From the IMG/VR virus record IMGVR_UViG_3300000101_000027, positions 1 through 47,298 of that record: DNA of 47,298 bases. One strand, written 5' to 3'. The notes under the pieces are model-generated. The model searched no databases. It saw only the letters and a list, made by a program, of their open reading frames with translations, and was not told the DNA's origin. The stretch is from a virus. This document shows positions 7,961-17,600 of the stretch, in pieces (positions within the stretch are counted from its first letter, which is position 1; each line of letters opens with the position of its first letter). The translations under genes were made by a program, and so were the position numbers.

Positions 7961-10161
7961 GCAACAGTTAAAATTCTGTAAGTACCAACTCCATCAGAAT
8001 CTATACCACTGTGAGTAGATGCGCTATAGCTTGAATTGGGTATTCCACCAGATACTGTTGGTGGTTCTATACCATTATCGCCCTTAGCTAGAATATAATA
8101 AATCTCTCCATTGATGTTTATCGGTATAGTATGCGTATAATCTGCAATAAGATCGTTTCCGTAGCTACCTTGAGCTGTTTGAAATGCACCTGAGTCGAAA
8201 GCATCTTGTGCAGTATTTGATAGTATTAGTTTTGGTGAACCAAGAGCAAGCCCACCGCTACCTGCGGTAAGCGTACTACCATTGACTGCGGCTGTAAATA
8301 CGCTACCTTCTTGAACTAAACCTTGAACTCCAAGACCCGCCCAATCTCTTCCACTACCAAGACTGGTTATCGTAAACTTTTCTCCTGCAACAATGTCTGC
8401 AAACGCAGTACTTGCTTTTCTTTGGAAGACGAAGTTTTGTGACTGTGCTATAAGAGACTCAGTTTTTAACGCAGGGAAAGTTATACTTCCTATCGTATTT
8501 GCGGGTTGACCCCCACCGCCTCCAACTTCAGACCAGGGATTGCTTGGATCAGTAAATGCACGAATTGCTCTGTCGTCAGCAGGGTTTAAAATATATAGAC
8601 CAGGCGCTTCTAATGCCTTAACAAAACCATTAGTACTTGGTATTACTCCAAAAGTCTTAGCTGTTGCTTCAAATTGTGCAAGTTTAACTTTACCATTGGT
8701 GATGGTAGAGGTAGAAGAGTTTACTTTGAAGTAACTACCGACTATGTAGACATTATCTGTTGTATTCGCTATATCATTCCATCTCAACTGCGGGTCTACA
8801 ACAAAGGTGAAGCCAGAATGAGTTCCAGTGCCATTAGGGGATATTTCAATTATAGAGTTAGCAGATTCGGTAAGACCTAAAGTTATCCTATTCCCATTTA
8901 CTGCTTGAACATAATATACGCCTTCGTTGGTAATACCAGAGATATTATTATTATCGCCTGCCTCGTTTTCAAGATACTGTAGCTTATCATTGACGACAAG
9001 ACCATGAGAAGCACCAAGGTCTATCTCATGCGAATTCTCGTCTACCTGACTAGTTGAAAATGTGAATATTCCGTCATTATTGGGCCCAATATTAGCAACA
9101 CCTAAACTTTCTATTCGATAAATCTTTCCAGTAGTAATATCTGCGCTACCAGTAGTTAGTTCAGGTGTAGATGGTAGGATAATATTCGAGCCCACACTAT
9201 CCCATTGACTTTTAATCACATCTCCTAACTCTACAATTTCATATGGCTCACCTACAACCAATTGACCAAAAGGAGTGTTCCCACCTATCGTTACAGTATG
9301 CTGTGCATCTCCATTATTAACTATTCTGACAGAACCATCAAACCTAATACCAGACTCTGTGCCTTCGTTAGAAAAGTCATCTGGTAAATATGTAAGAATT
9401 GTTTTTGACTTGATAGCGGGTAAACTACTTAGATTCTGCTGAATTGATGATACTCGATCAAACGGCTGATTGAGTATTTCTTCAGCTAGTGTGCTACCAG
9501 TAGTTGCTGTTCTCTCTACATATAAATTCTTTAAATGGTCTGTCGTAACTTCATCATTTCTAGTGATGGTCATACTACTAACATTACTCATATCAAGCAA
9601 TTCTTGTGTTGTAATATTTTCTAACTGAAAGCGTCTGTTGCCATCACTATTTACGACTTTATGACTGTAGCTTACACCTTTATTGAGAGATACGATAGTA
9701 CCCTCAGTAAAAGCAACTTTAGCTTTACTGATATTAGTAAATGCTGTCCACCCCTCTCCGTCAATAAAAACTGAAGTGAAGTCTTCTCTACCTATAACCT
9801 CTAATGCGACTCCACCTGCACCTGTCGCTCCTTCACCAGAAGCAATTGCAGTAAACGTATCTCCAATATCAGCACTAGATAATGCCGAACCACCTACAAT
9901 TATCCAGTTACGAGGATTAAAAGTGTCGCCAATATTAGTTATTTTATATTTCTTACCCGGCACAAATGAGCCATAAAATATTGGAGTGTCGTCAGTAAAA
10001 TTTGGATCATTTATAAGCGCAGATTTAAACTGAGTATTACCTATGAATAACTGTATGTCTCTACTTATTCCGATGCCACCAAGATTATCAAGTGCGTTTC
10101 TGTCCGAAACAACTGTTGAACTTTCTTGTAGATTTAGATTTGTTACGAAACCTTGTGCCAT
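7957..10161 (-). CDS. Modular structural protein built largely of module A and B copies
   Basis: 734 residues; no enzyme motif. The N-terminus carries SDRNALDNLGG, matching the docking motif at the head of the LRR fibre. Module A copies occur at about residues 66-116 (VPGKKYKITNIGDT, then IGDTFTAIASG), 302-326 (VVGEPYEIVELGD), 342-365 (TTGKIYRIESLG) and 591-637 (VAGEKFTITSLG, then EGSVFTAAVNG). The third copy runs into a module B unit at about 390-457 (VNDKLQYLENE, GVYYVQAV, GFTFVV). A GGGGG linker sits near residue 547. The start overlaps the stop of the upstream LRR gene by one base (TAATG). It is last in the minus block and converges on the plus cassette. I infer a tail fibre or fibre-tip assembly; nothing identifies the target. 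Confidence 0.65.
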   Translation of the reverse strand: MAQGFVTNLNLQESSTVVSDRNALDNLGGIGISRDIQLFIGNTQFKSALINDPNFTDDTPIFYGSFVPGKKYKITNIGDTFNPRNWIIVGGSALSSADIGDTFTAIASGEGATGAGGVALEVIGREDFTSVFIDGEGWTAFTNISKAKVAFTEGTIVSLNKGVSYSHKVVNSDGNRRFQLENITTQELLDMSNVSSMTITRNDEVTTDHLKNLYVERTATTGSTLAEEILNQPFDRVSSIQQNLSSLPAIKSKTILTYLPDDFSNEGTESGIRFDGSVRIVNNGDAQHTVTIGGNTPFGQLVVGEPYEIVELGDVIKSQWDSVGSNIILPSTPELTTGSADITTGKIYRIESLGVANIGPNNDGIFTFSTSQVDENSHEIDLGASHGLVVNDKLQYLENEAGDNNNISGITNEGVYYVQAVNGNRITLGLTESANSIIEISPNGTGTHSGFTFVVDPQLRWNDIANTTDNVYIVGSYFKVNSSTSTITNGKVKLAQFEATAKTFGVIPSTNGFVKALEAPGLYILNPADDRAIRAFTDPSNPWSEVGGGGGQPANTIGSITFPALKTESLIAQSQNFVFQRKASTAFADIVAGEKFTITSLGSGRDWAGLGVQGLVQEGSVFTAAVNGSTLTAGSGGLALGSPKLILSNTAQDAFDSGAFQTAQGSYGNDLIADYTHTIPININGEIYYILAKGDNGIEPPTVSGGIPNSSYSASTHSGIDSDGVGTYRILTVA
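8251..9966 (-). repeat. Four module A copies in one protein
   Basis: Within the 734-residue protein the unit GxxYxIxxLG, followed by a W, a G and a GxxFxA strand, appears four times, at 9814-9966, 9184-9258, 9067-9138 and 8251-8391. The copies differ enough to be seen only at protein level. Confidence 0.55.
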
Positions 10162-13100
10162 TATGCTTTACCATCCATTTTTACTGCCCAACCTCTGTTT
10201 TCTATAGCTTGAATTGTAGAATAAATTGAATTTGGGTCTGTACTGTAACTACCATCTAAACCAATAATCTGAGTGTAATTTAATCCAGACCCTGTGTTAC
10301 CAATAGTACCATCGGGATTAGTTACAGTAACCATTATTTGATTTTGCAAATCAATATAATACTTAGCTTCATCTGGTACAAACTGTCTATTGTTAACTGC
10401 TGTAAGTACATCTTCAAAAAATGCTTTTATTGCATTCCAATCTGAACTGCCCTTTGTCTGAAGTGCAGGGAACCTGTTATTCTTCAAATCAAGAGAGTGA
10501 AAACTGATTGCGGGAGCAAAGTTACCAGAAGTATAATTAGACAAGTTATTGAAACTGAAGTCATAGTCTTCACAATCTGAGACTCCATTCATTGATGGTA
10601 TAGTTCCTACCAACTGATTATTGTTTAATAGTATTTTTGATATAGAAGAGCCAGCGATTATATTAGGAATATTTCCAGTCAGCGTATTAAAAGACAAATC
10701 TATTTCTTCGACACTATTTAGTCCAGTTAGTGTAGGAACATTACCATAAAACCCTAGACTAGTCAAATCTGTACCATCAGTAGCATTGAACTCAGTAGAA
10801 TTTCTTCTTGCGACTAATCCAGTACCAAAATCTCTTGGCTTTTCACTCGCAGGGAAGTTAGCATCAACATTACTGGAATCATGTTCTGATGGTAAAATCT
10901 TTCGAGCATATATTCCATAATCATTAACGAAAAACGGAGTACCGCCAGCACGACTAAGACCATCTTGAGTTGCTTCAAAAGTCAAGCCTTCATACCATTG
11001 CCAGGGATTGTCTGATAGACCTTGTCGATTCCAAGGCGTATTGACCAAAAATGGGAGCATCGACGGGTATGACTTCATTACTCTATAAAAACAACCTTGC
11101 TCTAAATCGTGTACTTCTTGTGTATTTGATTCATCACTTCCTCTGAATTTATCACCTACTTTGGGCGTAGACCCTGTACCAAATTCTGCGCTATTTGCCA
11201 CCCAACCTAAGTCTGTCCAATCTTGAGTTGTGGTAGTTCCTAAGTCCTTGATAATATAAACAAAGTGTTGAACAACTTGATTAGCGGTCAAATCTCTGAA
11301 TATAAAAAGATCACCCTCTTTAACATGAGTTCCGTGCTGAGTTGCGTTGTTGTCTAAGTCTGCACTATTAGAAGGTATACCACCAAATTCCCAATTATAT
11401 GTTCCATTTGGTATAATTTTATCAACTACAGCCGCATTACTAGTCGCATATTCTTGAGCAGTTGCATCTAACGCTCTATGTGTCGCTAGTGATGTGGTAT
11501 CAGAAGAATTGCCACTAATATCGCCCTCTGTAGTATCATTACCCGGGTACCAACCCATATCTTCATACTCAAATGTCAATAGTTTTACCTGATTTGGGTC
11601 ACTAACTATATTCATCTGAACTCTGGAAGCACCTGAGCCCCATGCATCTTTTTGTACTTGATATATTCCGCCCTTTTTCATCGACTGAAATGGAACAGAA
11701 GTTGACGAGCCAGTTAATAATATTTTTTCCAAATTGGACATTCCTGCCAAACTTGGTATTGCGCCTACGTTACCACCAGAAATGGATAATTCTTCTAAGG
11801 CAGATAAATTACCAAGAGGAAAAGTAATGACATTATTTACATCGTCAGAGTTTACTAATCTACCGCCGCCCCAAGACGAAACATCTATATCCAATGTCAA
11901 TAGAGAATTTTGAACTGTCGATAACGCTTGCCCAGTTCTACCCGAACCATCAACACCCCAGAAGTCAGTATATGCCGCCACAGGAGACAATGTATCACTA
12001 TCTCTATTTTTTATGGTAAGAGACTTTAACTTATTGTCATTTACATTGTTTGTGCCGTCATTGAATGTGTTGTTCGCAAATCTAAAAGCAATTCCACTCA
12101 AACTGGTCAATGTTAAAGTTTCTAAATTAGGTTTATCGTTAAATGCTAATGATAGATCACCTCTACCGCACAGAGGATCGTCATGCTTAATACCAAAATC
12201 AGCAAATTTAAAAAAAGTTAATGATGCAAGATTTTGAAATAAAGTGTGGTCTACAGTTCTTAAGGCTTCCGTTGTGATTGCAGAATCAATCCCATTGTTA
12301 TCAAGATTTACTCCAGATAGTTGAGTGTTTCCACTAAAATTTGGTATATTAGAGAAAGTGTCTTGATAATATACAGTACCTTCAAGAGCATTAGTGTCAA
12401 ATTTAACCGCCGCTTGCCAGTCAGACTCTTCTTTTTTACTAGCTGTAGAAGTATCTCTATATGAATAATTAGAAGTTTTAAATGGATTTGTTCTCAAGTC
12501 TAAACCTTCCAATCGAGTACTATCTAATACTTCATTTGGAATTGCTGTATAAGAACTATTACCTACTTTGTATACCTCAACACTCTTCTCTTGCCCGTCA
12601 TTACCATTTCGTTTATATGGAGTACCGTCTGCGTTGACTCTAACTAATTCGTGATGAGTACCAACCATAGTACCACTATACGAAGTAATTGCCGTACCAC
12701 CCGGATAAGTTTTTAATGTGAATAACGCACCACCACCGCCGACAGTAGCAACTTCATATATGGTGTTATTAGCACCCGGGATTGCTGATGACGATGTAAG
12801 TTGATTGATGCCTCCGGCAAGAGTATTGGTGCTATCAACTCTTTCCCAATACTGAACATAGTCTCCTGCTTGCAAGCCATGATCAGTAATGGTGAAAATG
12901 CCAGCACTGGTAAAATTGGAGGGTTGCGTAGCAGGAGCGAATTTTACGACCTGACCAGGCCCACGAACAATTGGAGCAGTACCACCATTAGAAGTAGGGC
13001 CTACTCTTTGACTACTACTTGTCCCTCCCGGCTGACCAAAGAGTAACTTTTCGAGATTCTGCAATCTAGTAAAATCTATATTTACTACATTATCACCTTT

Positions 13101-14612
13101 TAATGATTCTCTCAAATCCAAAAGCTCTAGTGTTGTTGGTAATCTACTGAATATATCGTCATAACTTACTTCAAACTGGCTCGTCTCTGGATTAAAAGAG
13201 TTTGTGTTTTCTGAAGATAGATTATTACCTTTCAGTCTAAGTCTTTTTAGAGCAGGAGCCTTGACGTTAAAGTCTGGTAAAATTGCAAGAGAATTTCCGT
13301 TAAAATTTAAACTAGTAAGATTTGGAAGTGTGGGAAGACTATATGTATCTATATTCAGTCCAAACTCGGAGCCAATATCACCTTCTCCAGTAAGTCTTAA
13401 ATAGTTAATTTTTTCTGGAATATAAAATATCTTGAAGTTAGAGACATCAGACAAGTCAGTATTATTGTATTGTGCGGCTTTTCCACCATTCTCCAAACTA
13501 TCGTTATCGTCAACTGCCGTCGGCGAAGAGTCTAAGACGTTTACAGTTCCTGCAAGATCATTCGGAAACTGTCTTTCAAATGTTACTGGTATAGTTCCTA
13601 TACTATCGAATAGAAAGCCTTGACTACCATCAACTTGCTGAACATCTTTGCTTACTCCAACACGAAAATCTAGTGCATTACCAACACCTGGAGCAGGCAT
13701 ACCAGACAAAGTTATCGGCAAGCCCTTTACAGCAGGTACTTTTTTATATGCACCGTTTATATACAACTCTATGATGTGTGTGGGTTGCTCTGATCTATAC
13801 TTTTTAACAAGAGGTTCTGTAGTTAGACTTAATGAAGATGCCGACAAAAACTCTCCATTGTTTTTTAACTGACCACCATATAGAATATAATCATCTGGGT
13901 TTTGTGGAGCAACACCCACAGGCGACCAAGAAGAAACTCTAGACGTTGATATATCTGCCGATACATAATTCCAGTATTGATAAAGCGTGAATGTACCACT
14001 TCCAAAACTTGATATTACGCTACCAGTAGTTGCGTCTGCACTAAGTGTGAATGTTTTGGGTTGAGTGTTGGTCTGTGCTATAACTGTATAGTCACCATCA
14101 TTAAGAGATGAATCTGCTCCACCTATAGTTAACTTATCACCAACAGAAACTTCTACTTCAACACCACTAGCATCTTGAAAAACTGTATCAGCAGTAACCA
14201 CAGCATTGTTTATTGATGCAATAGATGATGAGTCTATTGTTTTTTGGATACCATTATCATTAAAATCTGTAAAGTTGTATTTAATCGCACCCGCTACCAA
14301 TCTATCATCTAGATTAAAATTGAACTCTTGAGCAATTGGGGTTATTCCGGGTCCTGCAGTTGCACTAGGGATATCATCAATTATTGAACTAACTTCAGTA
14401 GACGCACTAACTAGGTTAGATAGTATTTTATCTTGATTATCAGTTAACCCGGAAACCAAATGCAATTCATTTAAGTTAATTATTTCAGTAAGACCAACAT
14501 TCTTAATGACGTTAAGGTCCTTTGCGTTAAGACCCAAATTATTTAGAGCGAGAGTCTTATCTTCGACATCGCTAAGATCATTAGCTATATTAAGACCGTA
14601 AATAAAAGCCAT
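10161..14612 (-). CDS. Leucine-rich-repeat tail fibre / adhesin candidate
   Basis: 1483 residues. Residues 1-60 (DLSDVEDKTLALNNLGLNA) are a fibre-type N-terminal docking segment. Residues 130-210 are a module B copy (VSVGDKLTIGG, GDYTVIAQ, TFTLSAD). Leucine-rich repeats occur in three blocks: about 400-527 (LPNLTSLNFNGNSLAILPDF, then LKRLRLKGNNLS), 695-975 (LEGLDLRTNPF, then LEELSISGGNVGAIPSLAGM) and 1280-1395 (VEEIDLSFNTLTGNIPNI, then ISKILLNNNQLVGTIPSM). The gaps hold a module B-like unit at 545-660 and module A-like segments at about 978-1240 (GCFYRVMK, EGLTFEA). The LRR pattern is of the plant or bacterial LxxLxLxxNxLxGxIP type. Known role of LRRs is protein or glycan binding; receptor recognition is inference. 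Stop and start overlap the neighbours by one base (TAATG) on both sides. Confidence 0.7.
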   Translation of the reverse strand: MAFIYGLNIANDLSDVEDKTLALNNLGLNAKDLNVIKNVGLTEIINLNELHLVSGLTDNQDKILSNLVSASTEVSSIIDDIPSATAGPGITPIAQEFNFNLDDRLVAGAIKYNFTDFNDNGIQKTIDSSSIASINNAVVTADTVFQDASGVEVEVSVGDKLTIGGADSSLNDGDYTVIAQTNTQPKTFTLSADATTGSVISSFGSGTFTLYQYWNYVSADISTSRVSSWSPVGVAPQNPDDYILYGGQLKNNGEFLSASSLSLTTEPLVKKYRSEQPTHIIELYINGAYKKVPAVKGLPITLSGMPAPGVGNALDFRVGVSKDVQQVDGSQGFLFDSIGTIPVTFERQFPNDLAGTVNVLDSSPTAVDDNDSLENGGKAAQYNNTDLSDVSNFKIFYIPEKINYLRLTGEGDIGSEFGLNIDTYSLPTLPNLTSLNFNGNSLAILPDFNVKAPALKRLRLKGNNLSSENTNSFNPETSQFEVSYDDIFSRLPTTLELLDLRESLKGDNVVNIDFTRLQNLEKLLFGQPGGTSSSQRVGPTSNGGTAPIVRGPGQVVKFAPATQPSNFTSAGIFTITDHGLQAGDYVQYWERVDSTNTLAGGINQLTSSSAIPGANNTIYEVATVGGGGALFTLKTYPGGTAITSYSGTMVGTHHELVRVNADGTPYKRNGNDGQEKSVEVYKVGNSSYTAIPNEVLDSTRLEGLDLRTNPFKTSNYSYRDTSTASKKEESDWQAAVKFDTNALEGTVYYQDTFSNIPNFSGNTQLSGVNLDNNGIDSAITTEALRTVDHTLFQNLASLTFFKFADFGIKHDDPLCGRGDLSLAFNDKPNLETLTLTSLSGIAFRFANNTFNDGTNNVNDNKLKSLTIKNRDSDTLSPVAAYTDFWGVDGSGRTGQALSTVQNSLLTLDIDVSSWGGGRLVNSDDVNNVITFPLGNLSALEELSISGGNVGAIPSLAGMSNLEKILLTGSSTSVPFQSMKKGGIYQVQKDAWGSGASRVQMNIVSDPNQVKLLTFEYEDMGWYPGNDTTEGDISGNSSDTTSLATHRALDATAQEYATSNAAVVDKIIPNGTYNWEFGGIPSNSADLDNNATQHGTHVKEGDLFIFRDLTANQVVQHFVYIIKDLGTTTTQDWTDLGWVANSAEFGTGSTPKVGDKFRGSDESNTQEVHDLEQGCFYRVMKSYPSMLPFLVNTPWNRQGLSDNPWQWYEGLTFEATQDGLSRAGGTPFFVNDYGIYARKILPSEHDSSNVDANFPASEKPRDFGTGLVARRNSTEFNATDGTDLTSLGFYGNVPTLTGLNSVEEIDLSFNTLTGNIPNIIAGSSISKILLNNNQLVGTIPSMNGVSDCEDYDFSFNNLSNYTSGNFAPAISFHSLDLKNNRFPALQTKGSSDWNAIKAFFEDVLTAVNNRQFVPDEAKYYIDLQNQIMVTVTNPDGTIGNTGSGLNYTQIIGLDGSYSTDPNSIYSTIQAIENRGWAVKMDGKA

Positions 14613-17600
14613 TATTGTTCCTTACTGGTTAAAGATAGTTGTATATTACCATTTCCGAAAGAAGAGTCTATCGATGTTGCTGTTATAAAGACTCCCTTAT
14701 TATTTAGTGCGCCTCTTTGAATACCCTTTCTATCTCTAGCAAATACATTATCCAATTCTACTTTTGTAGTATCATCAGCATCTACAAATATCGAATATAC
14801 TACATTCCCCGGTCTCAAAGGATTTAATGTTGAAACATCGTATCTGCAGGCAGAATTTAGATCACTTTTTAGATCATTAAAAGAACTTGGTGTCTTATTG
14901 CTAGAAGAAGATTGTGGTTGCACGACAGATATAGATGTATTCCAATCATCATCTTCTGTTAAAAAATTAGGCGTGTGAGTTCTTATCTCTCCAGTCTCAC
15001 TAATCTCTTCAATAACAACGCAGTTTATACGAGAAAAATCTCCAAGAGCAAAAACTGGATAGAGTGGTTGCGTGTTGAAACTTACCGCTTTAGTTATGTT
15101 AAATGATTTGTGCTGAAATCTTTCCCTTGCATCTTCTGTCGCTGTTGCGGCGGCAAATGTTGTTGCTCTCCAATCATCTTTTATGGTTATAGTTTTGGTT
15201 TGTATTACAATCTGTGCAACTCCGTTAGTGAGTGTATCAAAATGTCCAGTTGAAGAATCACTTGCTGAATCATTGTCTATAAAGACATATGGTTTGGCAT
15301 CTGAACCAACTGGTGGATAAACCACTTGACTCTGAAACTTAACTACTGAACCACCAGTATTACCTACACCAGAATTTAAAGACCCAAAGTTAAATCCAAC
15401 TTCAGAAACATCTGGTTGAATTTCAGTCACTGATGGAGCAGAATCGGCAAATACAATCTTAATTCTATTTGAACCACTATCTGGATCAAGCACATCTCTA
15501 TCTATAGATTCTACCACATAAGTATTTACATCAACATTACACTCTACTGTGGATGCGTCTCCATTTGCATTGGCTTCACCTGCGTGAGATTTAGGAGTAT
15601 TGGTACTAAGATTTAATCTTGGATCGACATTTAATCTATTACCATAACTTTGATCAATTTCTTTTTCTACAAGTCTTGTTCTAGCGTTAAAATCAGTTGA
15701 CTTATGAGCATATTCAATACTAGGAAACTCTTCTCTATCGAATTGAACTAATTGACCATACTTATTAAACTTCACCTCTGGGTCTTCGTCAAGATTTCTA
15801 GTTACATCTTCAGTCCCAATTGGTTTGTGTGGAGTAACACCCACCAAAAACTCGGAAAAGTGCTTTAAGCCAAAATTAGAGCCAGGATCTTTAGCATCTG
15901 GATTTAAAAAATGTATTTTAAACTTATTACTATGTATTGGAACATCAGAAGCAACAACAGTATGATAAGAAGATAATACTGCATCAAAAATTCCACTCTC
16001 ATCTATTGTGGATAAAGTATCCGATCTAAAATCAGAAGAGTTTAAGATTCCTGTACTTGATTCGACTGCTTGTGAGTCAACTAGATCATATGCATTTTCT
16101 TGATTGCCACCTCTTCTCTGAAGAAGATTACTAGTTTCACTATCCACATATCTACCATAAACACCATTTGCTATAATGTGTGCATTTTTATCAGATGTGT
16201 TGTATTTGTAAATAAGATTAGCACGTTGATTGGTAACAGTTCCGCCTGTTGATGTTTCTAGTGTAAGTTCAGTCGCACCAGTACTGGAAGACTGGTTGTT
16301 ATCGAAATATTTAATAACATAATCAGTAGCACCTATTTTCAGAGAGTCACCAACTTGAAGGGCGTCAAAGCTAGTGGGAAACTCTCTCAACAGAGAAATT
16401 GTAATTCCCTCAATGGTAGTACCATTCACCCCTAAAGAACCACCACTCGCCGTGCCATTAAGAGTTCTTAATGAAAAGCTATTTGTGCTGTTGTCAGGAT
16501 TGCTGACACGATAGTTACCTGCTTGTAAATTGGCTGTTCCAGAGTTAGTTCCAGAAACTCTCACATAAGAATTATGCGGTACAGCACTATAATCCTTTAT
16601 ATCGTTTGTTATTGTAATTTCACCAGTTGCGCTAATACTAAGGCTTCCTGTTATTGGATTACCTTCATACATATCGCCTGCTTGAAAATTATCTGGAGCA
16701 GTAATGCTACTTGCAATGGTTAATACCGAATTGCTGGCGTCAACTTTGAATCCATGTTCTTTATATGTTGCATTACCACGAAAATCATTAAAGCCTAAAG
16801 TACTAGCTGTTCTTGCTGGCTGTACTGGAATGATGGCACTATTACCAGTTAAATTTCCACCCTGTGAATATTGTAACTTTAGTGTTCTTGATTTGGGATT
16901 TCTACCATTCATTCTTATTGATGGCGAATAGTTGAAATGTACACCTTGTGGTGAACCTAAAATTTCTTCAAAATCCAGTCTACACGCCTTATCAGAAGTT
17001 ACTGATAAGGTTGATGGATAACTCTTTTTCATATTGATCTTAGGTGTTCCTACAGTACTCTTAATATCTTCTTTTGGAAGAATGCCTAAAATCGGAGTTC
17101 TTGTATTGAACTCTTTAGTGTCTGTACTTATTGTTGATAGGCGTAGAGTACCCTCATCACCACCATCGATGTAGCAACTACTACCATACTTGTAAAGAAA
17201 CATTGGGGCACGAATGTTTTCTGTGTTTGTGGTATGAACTAGATATCTAAATCTAAAATCTGGATTTTCTAATACTGGCTCACCGAGACCGTTTTCAATC
17301 ACAAAAGTGTGTATAAGAACCCATCGACACTCACCAACACCAACTGGTACATACGCATAGAATTTCGCACCAATAGCACCATACCAAGAAAATTCTATCT
17401 TATACATTGTAACATCTTCAAATCCAGTTAGAATGTAACCAGAAGGTCCGTTACCATCAAGACTATCGCCATTAAATTTATTTCTAGGTATGATTGTTTC
17501 CCAGAGTTCTTCAGTCTTACCAATACCCTTTATTCTTACTGGATTTTCTCTTGGATTATTAGATTGATAGTTTTCTGGTGGAGTTAGTCCTTGCCTAGTT

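Noticed and set aside
7961-8100. Terminator hairpin at the convergent gene ends
   Set aside because: No GC-rich inverted repeat with a T-run was found near the overlapping stops on either strand.
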